Below are positions 1 through 9,022 of a stretch of 64,000 nucleotides of DNA, one piece after another. The stretch lies in the NCBI GenBank assembly GCA_001464475.1, contig LNDX01000001.1, forward strand, positions 372,001 through 436,000. Direction: 5' to 3'. The notes beneath the pieces are model-generated. The model saw nothing but the letters and a program-made list of their open reading frames with translations. It had not been told where the DNA came from and searched no databases. This DNA comes from Flavobacteriaceae bacterium Ga0077528. GTDB lineage: Bacteria > Bacteroidota > Bacteroidia > Flavobacteriales > Flavobacteriaceae. The translations under genes and the position numbers were made by a program. Each line of letters starts with the position of its first letter. The stretch's first letter is position 1.

Positions 1-70
1 TATTAAGATTTATGTATTAAGTATTAAGACTTAACTGTATACTTTAAATATTTACTTTTAAAACTGCTCA

Positions 71-505
71 CTATTTAATTCCTGTACTCCCAAAACCGCC
101 TTCTCCACGAGACGTTTCTGATAATTCTTGAACTTCAATCCATTCGGCTCTTTCGTGTTTGGCTATAATTAGTTGTGCAATTCTTTCTCCGTTTTCGATT
201 ACAAAATCTTCATTGGATAAATTTACTAAAATAACTCCGATTTCACCTCGATAATCAGCATCGACTGTTCCAGGAGAATTTAAAACAGTAACTCCTTTTT
301 TGGCAGCTAATCCGCTTCTTGGTCTTACTTGTGCTTCGTAACCTATTGGTAATTCAATAAAAAGTCCTGTTTTTACAATAGTTCTTTCTAAAGATTTTAG
401 TGAAATTGGTTCTGAAATATTAGCACGTAGATCCATTCCTGCAGAGGCAATGGTTTCGTAATTAGGTAGTTCGTGTTGTGATTTATTTATAATTTTAATC
501 GTCAT
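71..505 (-). CDS. dut: Deoxyuridine 5'-triphosphate nucleotidohydrolase (dUTPase)
   Basis: Trimeric dUTPase of 144 residues, the usual length. It hydrolyses dUTP to dUMP and pyrophosphate in the cytosol, which keeps uracil out of DNA and supplies dUMP for thymidylate synthesis. All five family motifs are visible: AGMDLRA (22-28), [10 protein letters not shown] (62-71), the substrate loop around VDADYRGE (81-88, with Asp82 as the expected catalytic base), GERIAQLII (106-114) and the C-terminal flap [10 protein letters not shown] (133-142). The upstream flippase gene ends 6 bp away on the same strand, so the two are probably co-transcribed. Nothing is odd about the sequence. Confidence 0.97.
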   Translation of the reverse strand: MTIKIINKSQHELPNYETIASAGMDLRANISEPISLKSLERTIVKTGLFIELPIGYEAQVRPRSGLAAKKGVTVLNSPGTVDADYRGEIGVILVNLSNEDFVIENGERIAQLIIAKHERAEWIEVQELSETSRGEGGFGSTGIK

Positions 506-511
506 GATTTA

Positions 512-1969
512 TTATTTTCGTTTGATGATTTTTAAAAGTGTTTCCTTTTCGTTTCTATAAATGAAATATAAAAATAGCGAAAGTAAAACGATTTTCACAA
601 GATAATTTTCTCTCAAATAAGGAATATAAAAAGCAATAGCTGAAAAGGCAATGGATAAGCCCAAATATTTCAAAATTGTATTAATTTCATATGGAATTGG
701 ATACTTCTTTTGCCCCATTTTATAGGATATTATCATCATAGTTCCATAAGCTGCCAATGTTGCAATTGCTGATCCATAATAACTGAATTCTTTGATTAAT
801 AAATAATTCAATGACAAAGTTACTATTGCTCCAATTATGGATATGTAAGCGCCGATTTTTGTTTTATCAATTAACTTATACCAAACCGATAAATTAGTAT
901 AAATACCAAGAAAGAAATTCGCTAAAACTATTAATGGAACCACTTTTATTGCATCCCAATATTCTTCACTTGGTACTAATAGCAGTTTTAATAAATCAAT
1001 AAAAATGATAACAAAAAGCGTGATAAACGACCCGAAAATAACAAAATACTTTGTAATCGTTGCATAAGTTTGAGGTGCGTTTTCATTGCTGGCATGACTG
1101 AAGAAAAAAGGTTCGATTCCAAGTGTGTAACCTGTTCTAAATAAAACCATGAACATTCCAATTTTATAACAGGCAGAATAAGCTCCAATATCAGCTTTTG
1201 GAACATTCATCCAATCTAAAAGAATTTTATCAAAATGTTCGTTGATGGCAAAAGCTATTCCAGCAATCAAAATTGGATACCCATATTGCATCATTTGTTT
1301 CCAAAGATTGAAATCGAATTTCCAATTTATCTTGAAATAATCTGGAGAAAGCACAATAAAAGTTAACAAACTTGCAATTAAATTAGAAATGAAAATGTAA
1401 CCTACTTGAAAGTTTTCAAAGTAAATAGTATTAAAAAAACCCTCAGGATTTGACTCTGCAATTTCAGGTAAAAAAATTAAAAAGAACAAGTTTAAAAGCA
1501 TCATTAAAGACACATTAGCAATTTTAATAATTCCATATTGCATTGGTCTTTTAGTTGCTCTCAATCTCGAAAAAGGTATGATTACAAGTGCATCGAGAAC
1601 TAATATCCAAATAGTGTATGTTATGTATTCGACTTTTATTTCAGCCAAATGTGATAATGTGTTTCTAAAAATCAAGGCAAGAAACAAAAATGAAATTGAC
1701 GACCAAAAAATAGAAACGGTAGCAGTTGAAATAACGCTTTTCTTGTTTTCTTCTTTATTATAAAATCGGAAGAATGCGGTTTCCATTCCGTAAGATAAGA
1801 TTACATTAAAAAAAACCAACCAAGCAAAGACAATAGAGACATCGGCAAACTCTTGTTTTGGCAATCTATCAACGTATAATGGATTAAGCATAAAACTTAT
1901 CATTCGTGGCAAAACAGTTGCCAAACCATAGATTAGTGTTTGCTTGAAAAGATTTTTATATAAACTCAA
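512..1969 (-). CDS. Polysaccharide biosynthesis / oligosaccharide flippase-like membrane protein
   Basis: Multi-pass membrane protein of the MATE/MVF superfamily (Wzx/RfbX-like), about 485 residues, with 12-14 hydrophobic segments. It should move a lipid-linked glycan or similar lipid across the inner membrane; its substrate cannot be read from sequence. I chose a TTG start at 1969 because the protein then begins MSLYKNLFKQTLIYGLATVLPR, the form I expect for this Flavobacteriia family. An ATG at 2035 is possible but adds 22 poorly coding residues that run into the terminator hairpin of the upstream gene. A TATTTTTG box (minus strand, 1992-1999) lies just before the TTG. It lies next to dut, far from the polysaccharide locus, so it may have a conserved envelope role rather than serving that locus. 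Confidence 0.85.
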   Translation of the reverse strand: MSLYKNLFKQTLIYGLATVLPRMISFMLNPLYVDRLPKQEFADVSIVFAWLVFFNVILSYGMETAFFRFYNKEENKKSVISTATVSIFWSSISFLFLALIFRNTLSHLAEIKVEYITYTIWILVLDALVIIPFSRLRATKRPMQYGIIKIANVSLMMLLNLFFLIFLPEIAESNPEGFFNTIYFENFQVGYIFISNLIASLLTFIVLSPDYFKINWKFDFNLWKQMMQYGYPILIAGIAFAINEHFDKILLDWMNVPKADIGAYSACYKIGMFMVLFRTGYTLGIEPFFFSHASNENAPQTYATITKYFVIFGSFITLFVIIFIDLLKLLLVPSEEYWDAIKVVPLIVLANFFLGIYTNLSVWYKLIDKTKIGAYISIIGAIVTLSLNYLLIKEFSYYGSAIATLAAYGTMMIISYKMGQKKYPIPYEINTILKYLGLSIAFSAIAFYIPYLRENYLVKIVLLSLFLYFIYRNEKETLLKIIKRK

Positions 1970-2016
1970 TGTGATTTTATTTAATGTGAAACAAAAATAG
2001 TTATTAAATTGATGTA

Positions 2017-2048
2017 ATAAAAAAAGAGTCAACAAATGTTGACTCTTT
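2017..2048 (-). terminator. Rho-independent terminator after the LRR gene
   Basis: On the minus strand an 11-bp perfect stem (AAAGAGTCAAC pairing with GTTGACTCTTT) closes a four-base loop and runs into a T-rich tract. It lies 18 bp beyond the stop codon of the leucine-rich-repeat gene. The stem is almost the same as that of the terminator at 3315-3345. Confidence 0.8.
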
Positions 2049-2065
2049 ATAAATATTTATTTTGA

Positions 2066-3205
2066 TTATTCTTTAATAATTCGTGTTGATTGATAATTAT
2101 TACCTTGTTGTATTACAACATTATAAAGACCCGATTGATAATTTTTACCAAGCTCTAGATTTTCTAGTTCTTGAAATGATACATTTATAATCTCAATTGT
2201 TTTACCTAACACGTCATATACTTTAAGAATAACATTGTCAGATGTAAGGTTTTTTAAACTTATTTTAAAACTGTTTTTAAATGGATTAGGATAAACTACT
2301 ATCTCATTTTTAACAAACTCTTCATTACCAAGTGCACAATTACTATCAAATGTAATCACAAAAGTATCAACACCACAATTATCTAGAAAATTTTGTAACG
2401 CACTCATCTCATTGCTATCTGCGCAAATGTAGTTTAGATTTGGGCAACCTGTCCAGCATTGATTATATAACGTTTGAGGACCAAAAAGTTGTGTAGTACC
2501 ATTATTTATTTTAATGGTTCTCAAGTTGGAATTGTTTTGGCAATCTAGTTCATTAAACAACGGATTATTGCTAAAATTTAAATCGCTAACTAGGTTGTTA
2601 CTACAAAAAACTTTTTCTAATAATGGATTATTTGCAAAATTTAAGGAAGAGATTTGATTGTTTCGGCAACTTAAATTAGTTAAATTAGGTAAATTGCTTA
2701 CATCTAATGATGTAAGTTGGTTTTGATTTATATTCAAACCTGTCAGTTGAGTGAGTTGTGATACATTGATATTTGTTAAATTATTATTAGTACAAACTAA
2801 TAAATGCAAATTAATATTTTGTGATACATCAAGATTTGTTAAATTATTTTGACCACACCATAACTGCTCTAAATTTATAAGTTGAGACAAATCAAGGTTA
2901 GTCACATTATTATTGAAACAGCCTAAATACGTTAAATTAGAAAAAAATTCAATACCAGTTAAATCATAAATCCCTGGTGTATTAATAAATAATGTACAAA
3001 CCAATAATGCTTCACTTTCTTCAATTTCTCCATTATTATTAATATCTATTTTGTAATTGTTATAATTTACACAATCAAAAGCTGTATTAATACTAGTTGA
3101 TGAGTTAACAAGTAAGGATTTAAAGGTAGGATCTGGAATGTTTATTATTTGGCTAATTCCAAGATTGTAACTAAAACAAACTATGAATAAAAAAAACTTT
3201 TTCAT
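2066..3205 (-). CDS. Secreted leucine-rich-repeat protein with T9SS C-terminal sorting domain
   Basis: Exported protein of about 379 residues. The start at 3205 is chosen because a signal peptide (MKKFFLFIVCFSYNLGISQ) then sits at the very N-terminus; a Met 16 codons upstream would bury it. The middle holds roughly eight irregular leucine-rich repeats of 20-24 residues with the pattern LTxLDVSxNxxLxxLxCxNNxL, the BspA/internalin-like type common in Bacteroidetes. The last ~75 residues (VYPNPFKNSFKISL ... ILKVYDVLGKTI ... GLYNVVIQQG) are a type A sorting domain that directs secretion by the type IX system and attachment to the cell surface. Ligand and role are unknown; adhesion is a guess. It sits alone between two matching terminators. 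Confidence 0.88.
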   Translation of the reverse strand: MKKFFLFIVCFSYNLGISQIINIPDPTFKSLLVNSSTSINTAFDCVNYNNYKIDINNNGEIEESEALLVCTLFINTPGIYDLTGIEFFSNLTYLGCFNNNVTNLDLSQLINLEQLWCGQNNLTNLDVSQNINLHLLVCTNNNLTNINVSQLTQLTGLNINQNQLTSLDVSNLPNLTNLSCRNNQISSLNFANNPLLEKVFCSNNLVSDLNFSNNPLFNELDCQNNSNLRTIKINNGTTQLFGPQTLYNQCWTGCPNLNYICADSNEMSALQNFLDNCGVDTFVITFDSNCALGNEEFVKNEIVVYPNPFKNSFKISLKNLTSDNVILKVYDVLGKTIEIINVSFQELENLELGKNYQSGLYNVVIQQGNNYQSTRIIKE

Positions 3206-3314
3206 TTTTATCATTTTAAAAATACAAAAGGCACAAAAGATATGCTCTTGCATAATGTTAAATCAGTTTACTATTGCTTTTTTAAAATAAAATTTACTTC
3301 TGTTATAAAAATAA

Positions 3315-3345
3315 CAAAAAAAGAGCCAACTACTGTTGACTCTTT
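3315..3345 (-). terminator. Terminator of the ATP synthase operon
   Basis: On the minus strand an 11-bp stem with one mismatch (AAAGAGTCAAC with GTTGGCTCTTT), a four-base loop and a following T-run, about 20 bp past the atpG stop codon. It should end the atp transcript. Confidence 0.8.
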
Positions 3346-3366
3346 ATGAATTTATTTGAATTAAAA

Positions 3367-4227
3367 TTATCCTTTCAATGCTTCTGCTCCACCAACGATT
3401 TCTAAAATTTCGTTAGTAATTGCAGCTTGACGTGCTTTATTGTATGTTAATTTCAATTGGTTTCTTAATTCTGTTGCGTTATCCGTTGCTTTATGCATTG
3501 CTGTCATACGAGCTCCATGTTCTGATGCAAAAGAATCACGAATTGCTTTATACAATTGAGTTCTTAAAGATTTTGGAATTAATGTTAAAACAATTTCTTC
3601 TTTAGAAGGTTCAAAAATATAATCTCCTGTTGAAACCGGTTTGTCAGATTTAACTGGTGCTAATGGCAAAAATTGTTCGGTTTGAACTATTTGGGTTGCA
3701 GCATTTTTAAACTGATTGTAAACAATTTCGATTTTATCATACTCACCAGAAGTAAACTTTTGAGTTAATTCTTCAGCAATTTGAGCAACATTTTCGAATG
3801 TTAAGTTATCAAAAATAGAATTTTGACTTGCTAAAATAGTATTTGTTTTAGCTAGTACATCACCACCTTTTTTACCAATAGCAAAAATATCTACTTGTTT
3901 TCCTTGATAAGATTCGGCAATTGATTTTACTTGTTTGATAACATTGGTATTGAAAGCACCACACAAACCTCTATTAGAAGTTACGGCAACAATTAATACT
4001 TTTTTCACTTCACGTTGCGATGTAAAGCTTCCGCCTACTTCACCATCAAGTGTTGCACTTAAACTTTGTAATAATTCCGTTAACTTCTCTGCATATGGAC
4101 GCATTGCTGTAATTGCATCTTGTGCTTTTTTCAACTTTGCAGCAGAAACCATTTTCATCGCCGATGTAATCTGCATCGTTGACTGAACGGAAGTAATTCT
4201 ATTACGGATTTCTTTTAAGTTTGCCAT
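3367..4227 (-). CDS. atpG: F-type ATP synthase gamma subunit
   Basis: Central rotor shaft of F1, coupling proton flow through Fo to catalysis at the alpha/beta interfaces on the cytoplasmic side. At 286 residues it has family length. The two coiled-coil ends are clear: N-terminal MANLKEIRNRITSVQSTMQI leading into ITSAMKMVSAAKLKKAQ, and C-terminal ARMTAMHKATDNATELRNQL followed by AAITNEILEIVGGAEAL. The Rossmann-like middle begins VLIVAVTSNRGLCGAFN. It is the last gene of the atp string, 73 bp after atpA; that gap has low-complexity AGTAATTAGTAA-type repeats able to fold. The beta and epsilon genes (atpD, atpC) are not in the window, in keeping with the split atp loci usual in Bacteroidetes. 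Confidence 0.98.
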   Translation of the reverse strand: MANLKEIRNRITSVQSTMQITSAMKMVSAAKLKKAQDAITAMRPYAEKLTELLQSLSATLDGEVGGSFTSQREVKKVLIVAVTSNRGLCGAFNTNVIKQVKSIAESYQGKQVDIFAIGKKGGDVLAKTNTILASQNSIFDNLTFENVAQIAEELTQKFTSGEYDKIEIVYNQFKNAATQIVQTEQFLPLAPVKSDKPVSTGDYIFEPSKEEIVLTLIPKSLRTQLYKAIRDSFASEHGARMTAMHKATDNATELRNQLKLTYNKARQAAITNEILEIVGGAEALKG

Positions 4228-4300
4228 TTTTTTCTAGTAATTAGTAATAAGTAAATAGTAATTAGCTTTTTACTAATCACTATTCACTTTTCACTTATAA

Positions 4301-5878
4301 TTAATTATATTTCGCTGAAATTTCTTTAGCTGCTTTTTCTAAAACGTCTGTAATGTTATCATCTAACTTACCAGCTTTAAGAGCATTAAGCGTATCTCTG
4401 TGTTTGTTATTTAAGTATTCGATGTAATCTTTTTCAAATTCTTTAACTTTATTCACAGGAACATTTCTTAATAAGTTTTTAGATCCAGCATAAATAATAG
4501 CTACTTGGTCTTCAACAGTATAAGGATCGTTAACCGATTGTTTTAAAATCTCAACATTTCTTCTACCTTTTTCAATTACGTTTAGAGTAACAGCATCCAA
4601 ATCAGAACCAAATTTAGCGAAAGCTTCTAATTCACGGAATTGAGCTTGGTCTAATTTTAATGTTCCAGCAACTTTTTTCATTGATTTAATCTGTGCGTTA
4701 CCTCCAACACGAGATACCGAAATACCTACGTTAATTGCAGGACGAACTCCAGAGTTAAACAAATCTCCATCAAGGAAAATTTGTCCGTCTGTAATCGAAA
4801 TTACGTTTGTTGGGATATATGCAGAAACGTCTCCAGCTTGAGTTTCGATAATTGGTAAAGCAGTTAACGAACCACCACCTTTTACGATACCTCTCAAGTT
4901 GTCTGGTAAATCGTTCATGTTTTTTGCGATATCATCATCGGCAATTACTTTACAAGCTCTTTCTAATAAACGAGAGTGTAAGTAAAAAACGTCTCCAGGA
5001 TAAGCCTCACGACCTGGTGGTCTTCTTAATAAAAGAGACACCTCACGGTATGCAACTGCTTGTTTTGATAAATCATCATAGATAATCAAAGCAGGACGAC
5101 CTGAATCACGGAAATATTCACCAATTGCAGCACCTGCCATTGGAGCGTATACTTGCATTGGAGCTGGATCTGAAGCATTTGCAGCAACAATAACTGTGTA
5201 AGCCATTGCACCTTTTTCTTCTAATGTTTTTGCAATACCCGCCACAGTTGAAGCTTTTTGTCCAATTGCAACATAGATACAAAATACTGGTTGACCAGCA
5301 TCATAAAATTCTTTTTGATTTAAGATAGTATCGATACAAACAGTTGTTTTACCTGTTTGACGGTCACCAATAACCAACTCACGTTGTCCTCTACCAACTG
5401 GAATCATTGCGTCGATTGACTTGATACCTGTTTGTAACGGTTCTGTTACTGGTTGACGAAAGATAACTCCAGGAGCTTTTCTTTCTAATGGCATTTCATA
5501 TAGTTCTCCACCGATTGGTCCTTTACCATCGATTGGATTACCTAATGTGTCAACCACACGACCTACGATTTGCTCACCTACTTTTAAAGAAGCAATACGT
5601 TGCGTACGTTTTACTGTAGAACCTTCTCTAATTCCTGTAGATGGTCCTAAAAGTACAACTCCTACGTTGTCTTCTTCTAAGTTCAATACGATAGCTTCCA
5701 ATCCGTTTTCGAATTGTACTAACTCTCCATATTGAGCATTTGATAAACCGTAAACACGAGCGATACCATCACCCACTTGAAGTACAGTTCCTACTTCTTC
5801 TAACGATGCACCTGATTCAAAACCAGATAATTGTTTTTTTAATATTGCTGAAATTTCAGCAGGTTTAATTTCTGCCAT
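4301..5878 (-). CDS. atpA: F-type ATP synthase alpha subunit
   Basis: Non-catalytic nucleotide-binding subunit of F1, 525 residues. Visible features: N-terminal beta-barrel (about 25-95), Walker A GDRQTGKT at 171-178, the [20 protein letters not shown] Walker B region, [18 protein letters not shown] near 390-405, and the C-terminal helical bundle. It follows an unknown exported-protein gene by only 11 bp, so it belongs to the same transcript as atpB-E-F-H. Identity is unambiguous. Confidence 0.99.
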   Translation of the reverse strand: MAEIKPAEISAILKKQLSGFESGASLEEVGTVLQVGDGIARVYGLSNAQYGELVQFENGLEAIVLNLEEDNVGVVLLGPSTGIREGSTVKRTQRIASLKVGEQIVGRVVDTLGNPIDGKGPIGGELYEMPLERKAPGVIFRQPVTEPLQTGIKSIDAMIPVGRGQRELVIGDRQTGKTTVCIDTILNQKEFYDAGQPVFCIYVAIGQKASTVAGIAKTLEEKGAMAYTVIVAANASDPAPMQVYAPMAGAAIGEYFRDSGRPALIIYDDLSKQAVAYREVSLLLRRPPGREAYPGDVFYLHSRLLERACKVIADDDIAKNMNDLPDNLRGIVKGGGSLTALPIIETQAGDVSAYIPTNVISITDGQIFLDGDLFNSGVRPAINVGISVSRVGGNAQIKSMKKVAGTLKLDQAQFRELEAFAKFGSDLDAVTLNVIEKGRRNVEILKQSVNDPYTVEDQVAIIYAGSKNLLRNVPVNKVKEFEKDYIEYLNNKHRDTLNALKAGKLDDNITDVLEKAAKEISAKYN

Positions 5879-5889
5879 AATATTTATGA

Positions 5890-6357
5890 TTATCTACCTA
5901 TGTTTATATTAACGCCTGATCTTCTTGGCTCTTCCTTTATAATTATTGTGTTAGTTGAATTTCCTTTTAATCTATCTTCAACTTTTTCATCATATTTTAA
6001 AATAAAATTTTCTAATTTTTCATCATTTAAAACACAATCAACTAAAGCATTAGACTTTATTAATTTTTCAATCAACGCTTTTTTTGTAAAAATATAATTT
6101 TGAGATGTAAATTCTCTACGAGATTCAATGAAAATTACTTTGGTATATAAAGATGCTTGAGAACCATCTGGTCTCATATACTTTAATATCATTATATCGT
6201 CACCATTTAGGTTTTGATAAGTAACAGTATTTGCATCAGAATCGTATTTCATGCATTCTTTTCCGTCTACAGAAATAATTCCTTTCTTAAAATCAATATC
6301 TTGACTAAATCCTAAAAAAGAAAAACCTGATAAAAATATGATTAGTATATGCTTCAT
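5890..6357 (-). CDS. Unknown exported protein inside the atp operon
   Basis: Protein of 155 residues not recognised as a named family. The start at 6357 places a signal peptide ([19 protein letters not shown], cleavage after FSQ) at the N-terminus and leaves 1 bp after the atpH stop; a Met six codons upstream would overlap atpH. The mature part is mixed alpha/beta with [20 protein letters not shown] near the start, which resembles small Flavobacteriia proteins reporting on or binding surface components, but I can assign no function. It is squeezed between atpH and atpA with almost no spacing and so must be co-transcribed with ATP synthase. No lipobox is seen. One Cys remains in the KECMKYD segment and another in LVDCVLND. 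Confidence 0.75.
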   Translation of the reverse strand: MKHILIIFLSGFSFLGFSQDIDFKKGIISVDGKECMKYDSDANTVTYQNLNGDDIMILKYMRPDGSQASLYTKVIFIESRREFTSQNYIFTKKALIEKLIKSNALVDCVLNDEKLENFILKYDEKVEDRLKGNSTNTIIIKEEPRRSGVNINIGR

Positions 6358-6358
6358 C

Positions 6359-6886
6359 TTAGTTTGCAAATTCACGTTTCAATTCACTTAATTTACCTGC
6401 TACAGAAGCATTATACTGCTGGTCGCCAACTCTTAGAATAAATCCACCAATAATTGAAGGATCTACTATATTTTCAATTGTAATTTTATTTTTTGAAAAT
6501 TCTGCAATTTTAGCCAATACTTTAGTTTCTAATTCAGCAGTAATTGGGAAAGCTGTTGTTACTTTGGCAACTTCAACTCCATTACTTACATCATACAACT
6601 TAGTGTATTGAACGGCTATTGATTCAAGAATTTCATATCTTTTGTTTTCAAACAACAAGTTGAACAAACTTTGAGTTTCTGCTTGAACATTTGAAAATAT
6701 TTCAGATATAGCTGATTTTTTTACATCCATTTTGATAACTGGACTTGATAAAAAATCTTTTAACTCTGTACTTTCTGCAACAGCTGTAACGATAGATTTC
6801 ATATCATTATTTACTGCTTCAGCTTTTCCTGAAGTTTGAGCAATATCTAAAATTGCTTTTGCGTATCTAATCGCTGCTCTAGACAT
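6359..6886 (-). CDS. atpH: F-type ATP synthase delta subunit
   Basis: Peripheral-stalk subunit joining the top of F1 to subunit b; 175 residues, normal length. The N-terminal helical domain starts MSRAAIRYAKAILDIAQTSG and the C-terminal part carries the typical ENIVDPSIIGGFILRVGDQQ followed by a short tail (SVAGKLSELKREFAN). It begins 5 bp after the atpF stop. Confidence 0.96.
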   Translation of the reverse strand: MSRAAIRYAKAILDIAQTSGKAEAVNNDMKSIVTAVAESTELKDFLSSPVIKMDVKKSAISEIFSNVQAETQSLFNLLFENKRYEILESIAVQYTKLYDVSNGVEVAKVTTAFPITAELETKVLAKIAEFSKNKITIENIVDPSIIGGFILRVGDQQYNASVAGKLSELKREFAN

Positions 6887-6891
6887 AATGA

Positions 6892-7392
6892 TTAGTTTAA
6901 TTTAGCATCACCTAACATTTTCTCAACTAATTTAGTTTGAGATTCTTTGTTAGATAATTCGTCTCTTAATACTTTTTCAGCAATTTCTAATGACAAAGAA
7001 GAAACTTGATTTTTCAATTCTGTCATCGCTGCATTTTTTTCACTTTCGATAGCTGCTTTAGCTTGAGAAATCATTTTTTCTCCAGCTGCTTGAGCTTCAG
7101 ATTTAGCATCGTTAATCATTTTTTCTTTGATTTCACGAGCTTCTTTCATCAACAAGTCTCTTTCAGCTCTTGCATCAGCTAATAATTTTTCATTATCTGA
7201 TTTAAGATTTTGCATTTCTTTTTTTGCATTTTCAGCAGAAAGTAATGCGTTTTTGATTCCTTCTTCTCTTTCGTTTACAGCATCAAGAATTGGTTTCCAA
7301 GCAAATTTTTTAAGTACTAAAATTAACCCTACAAAGATTAATGCTGACCAAAAAAATAAACCTAGCGAAAATTGTTCTATTAATTTTTCCAT
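6892..7392 (-). CDS. atpF: F-type ATP synthase subunit b
   Basis: Peripheral-stalk subunit, 166 residues. One N-terminal transmembrane helix (FSLGLFFWSALIFVGLILVL) is followed by FAWKPILDAVNEREEGIKNAL and a long charged coiled coil rich in Ala, Glu and Lys. It is a single b gene, without a b' partner. It follows atpE after a gap holding a strong hairpin (7425-7459) that may attenuate transcription or protect the upstream atpE message. Confidence 0.96.
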   Translation of the reverse strand: MEKLIEQFSLGLFFWSALIFVGLILVLKKFAWKPILDAVNEREEGIKNALLSAENAKKEMQNLKSDNEKLLADARAERDLLMKEAREIKEKMINDAKSEAQAAGEKMISQAKAAIESEKNAAMTELKNQVSSLSLEIAEKVLRDELSNKESQTKLVEKMLGDAKLN

Positions 7393-7424
7393 ATATATAA
7401 AATATTTTTAAAACATTTAATTTA

Positions 7425-7459
7425 AACAAAAGCTACAACCAACCGTTATAGCTTTTGTT
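7425..7459 (-). promoter_or_regulatory. Intercistronic hairpin between atpE and atpF
   Basis: Fifteen-base arms AACAAAAGCTAYAAC / GTTRTAGCTTTTGTT with one wobble position, around a five-base centre. On the transcribed strand it is followed by GTTTAAATTAAATG rather than a long T-run, so it is a weak or partial terminator, or an mRNA-stabilising element 3' of atpE. Its role is inferred. Confidence 0.6.
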
Positions 7460-7470
7460 AATTTTTTGAA

Positions 7471-7662
7471 TTAAACTGCAAATAAAGCAGCGAATCCAAT
7501 ACCTTCAATAAGGGCAGCTGCAATAAGCATAGCTGTTTGAATTTTTCCAGTAGCTTCTGGTTGACGAGCAATAGCGTCCATTGCAGAACCACCGATTCTA
7601 CCGATACCCATTCCAACTCCAATAACTACTAATCCAGCTCCAATGATTTTAGGAATTTCCAT
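7471..7662 (-). CDS. atpE: F-type ATP synthase subunit c
   Basis: Short hairpin membrane protein of 63 residues forming the Fo ring. TM1 carries the Gly-rich GVGMGIGRIGG segment, followed by the polar loop ARQPEATGK and TM2 with the ion-binding carboxylate Glu53 in AALIEGIGFAAL. No Gln in TM1 or Ser/Thr after the Glu suggests a sodium site, so proton coupling is expected. At 63 residues it is at the short end for the family but typical of Bacteroidetes. Confidence 0.98.
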   Translation of the reverse strand: MEIPKIIGAGLVVIGVGMGIGRIGGSAMDAIARQPEATGKIQTAMLIAAALIEGIGFAALFAV

Positions 7663-7757
7663 AAAAATATGTATTAAAAATTAAACATTCAAATTTGATA
7701 TTAGATATTAAATATTAGATTTTTGATATATTAAAAACCTATATCTGTTTATCTATT

Positions 7758-8906
7758 TTAATGATGAGCTTCTTCTTCGTGATGATGCTCTTCAACTGCA
7801 GAACCAAAATATAAAGCAGTTAACATTGTAAATATATAAGCTTGCAACAATGCAACAAGCACTTCAATTAATGAAATTGCAAAAGAAAGTCCAAAAGATA
7901 AAGTACTACCGAACCAACTTTTAAACAAAAACATCAATCCTATTAAACTTCCTAATACAATATGACCAGCAACAATATTAGCATACAAACGTATCATAAG
8001 TGAAAAAGGCTTAATGATTGTACCTAATAATTCAATTGGTGCTAAAATTAATTTCATTGGAACTGGCACACCCGGCATCCAAAAAATATGACCCCAATAG
8101 TTTTTATTAGCTGTTAATGTAGTAATGATATATGTGATAATTGCTAAACAAGCCGTTATTGCTATGTTACCAGTAACATTGATACCTAACGGTGACAATC
8201 CAAAAATATTTAAAAACCAAATAAAGAAAAACACAGTTAATAAATGACTCATGTATTTTTTATAATGCTTTTCGCCAATGTTTGGAATAGCAATTTCATC
8301 TCTTACATAAATAATTATTGGCTCAAAGAAACGACCAATTCCTTTAGCTACACCATTATTTTTTGCATAAGAATTAGCCAAACTTCTAAATAACAAAAAT
8401 ATCAATACAGAAACCAACAACATAACAAAAACATTTTTTGTTATTGATAAATCTAGAGGTTTTACATTTGTAGGATGATGATTTTCATTATTTAATTGTA
8501 TTTCACCTTCAGCTGAATCAACTCTGTATATTTTTTCGTGATGTAACTTATAAAATTTACCTTTACTTTCAGCTGCTTTTTCTCCATGGTGAAACTGTGA
8601 AGAAGAAAATAAATGTAAACCTTCATCCCATAAAATTACTGGAAGAGGAAAACCGATATGATGTTCTTCTTTATTGTCATCAACATAAGAAAATAAATGA
8701 AAATCATGAGTATCAAGTAAGTGATGCTGAATATACTCTTTTCTATCTTCGGCTTCTTTTTCTTTTATATTTAAAACCTTAGATTCTGTTTTAACTTCTG
8801 CTTTTGCATGAACAGAATCAGTTGCAGTATTTGCAGAACTAAATAAGGGAAGACAAGCGACTAAAACGGCTACTATAAATTGGAGTGGTTTGTTTGAAAA
8901 CACCAT
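7758..8906 (-). CDS. atpB: F-type ATP synthase subunit a
   Basis: Proton-channel stator subunit, 382 residues. The C-terminal ~220 residues hold the conserved fold, with the essential Arg306 in SLMIRLYANIVAGH and the last helices ending ALYFGSAVEEHHHEEEAHH. The N-terminus is greatly extended, as I expect in Bacteroidetes: a signal-peptide-like segment (residues 1-26) and a His/Glu-rich periplasmic stretch to about 155. A His-rich tail closes the protein. First gene of the core atp group, preceded by a TACTTTTG -7 box at 8947-8954. Confidence 0.97.
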   Translation of the reverse strand: MVFSNKPLQFIVAVLVACLPLFSSANTATDSVHAKAEVKTESKVLNIKEKEAEDRKEYIQHHLLDTHDFHLFSYVDDNKEEHHIGFPLPVILWDEGLHLFSSSQFHHGEKAAESKGKFYKLHHEKIYRVDSAEGEIQLNNENHHPTNVKPLDLSITKNVFVMLLVSVLIFLLFRSLANSYAKNNGVAKGIGRFFEPIIIYVRDEIAIPNIGEKHYKKYMSHLLTVFFFIWFLNIFGLSPLGINVTGNIAITACLAIITYIITTLTANKNYWGHIFWMPGVPVPMKLILAPIELLGTIIKPFSLMIRLYANIVAGHIVLGSLIGLMFLFKSWFGSTLSFGLSFAISLIEVLVALLQAYIFTMLTALYFGSAVEEHHHEEEAHH

Positions 8907-8946
8907 ATCTGATAATTATCTTTAATTTATTTTCTGAAATTTGGTG

Positions 8947-8954
8947 CAAAAGTA
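8947..8954 (-). promoter_or_regulatory. -7 promoter box upstream of atpB
   Basis: Minus-strand TACTTTTG matches the Bacteroidetes -7 consensus TAnnTTTG, about 40 bp before the atpB start. No good -33 TTG is seen at 17-20 bp, so the call rests on the -7 box. It would allow atpB onwards to be transcribed independently of the sprE-bactofilin genes. Confidence 0.5.
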
Positions 8955-9022
8955 CAATTTAAATTAATATTAAAAAGTATTACTTTTATTTTTTTTGATG
9001 AAATTATCGATTTTTGAACTAT

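Noticed and set aside
4852-5085. Open frame on the plus strand opposite atpA (77 codons)
   Set aside because: It is a frame shadow of the highly conserved atpA gene; no start context or family signal.
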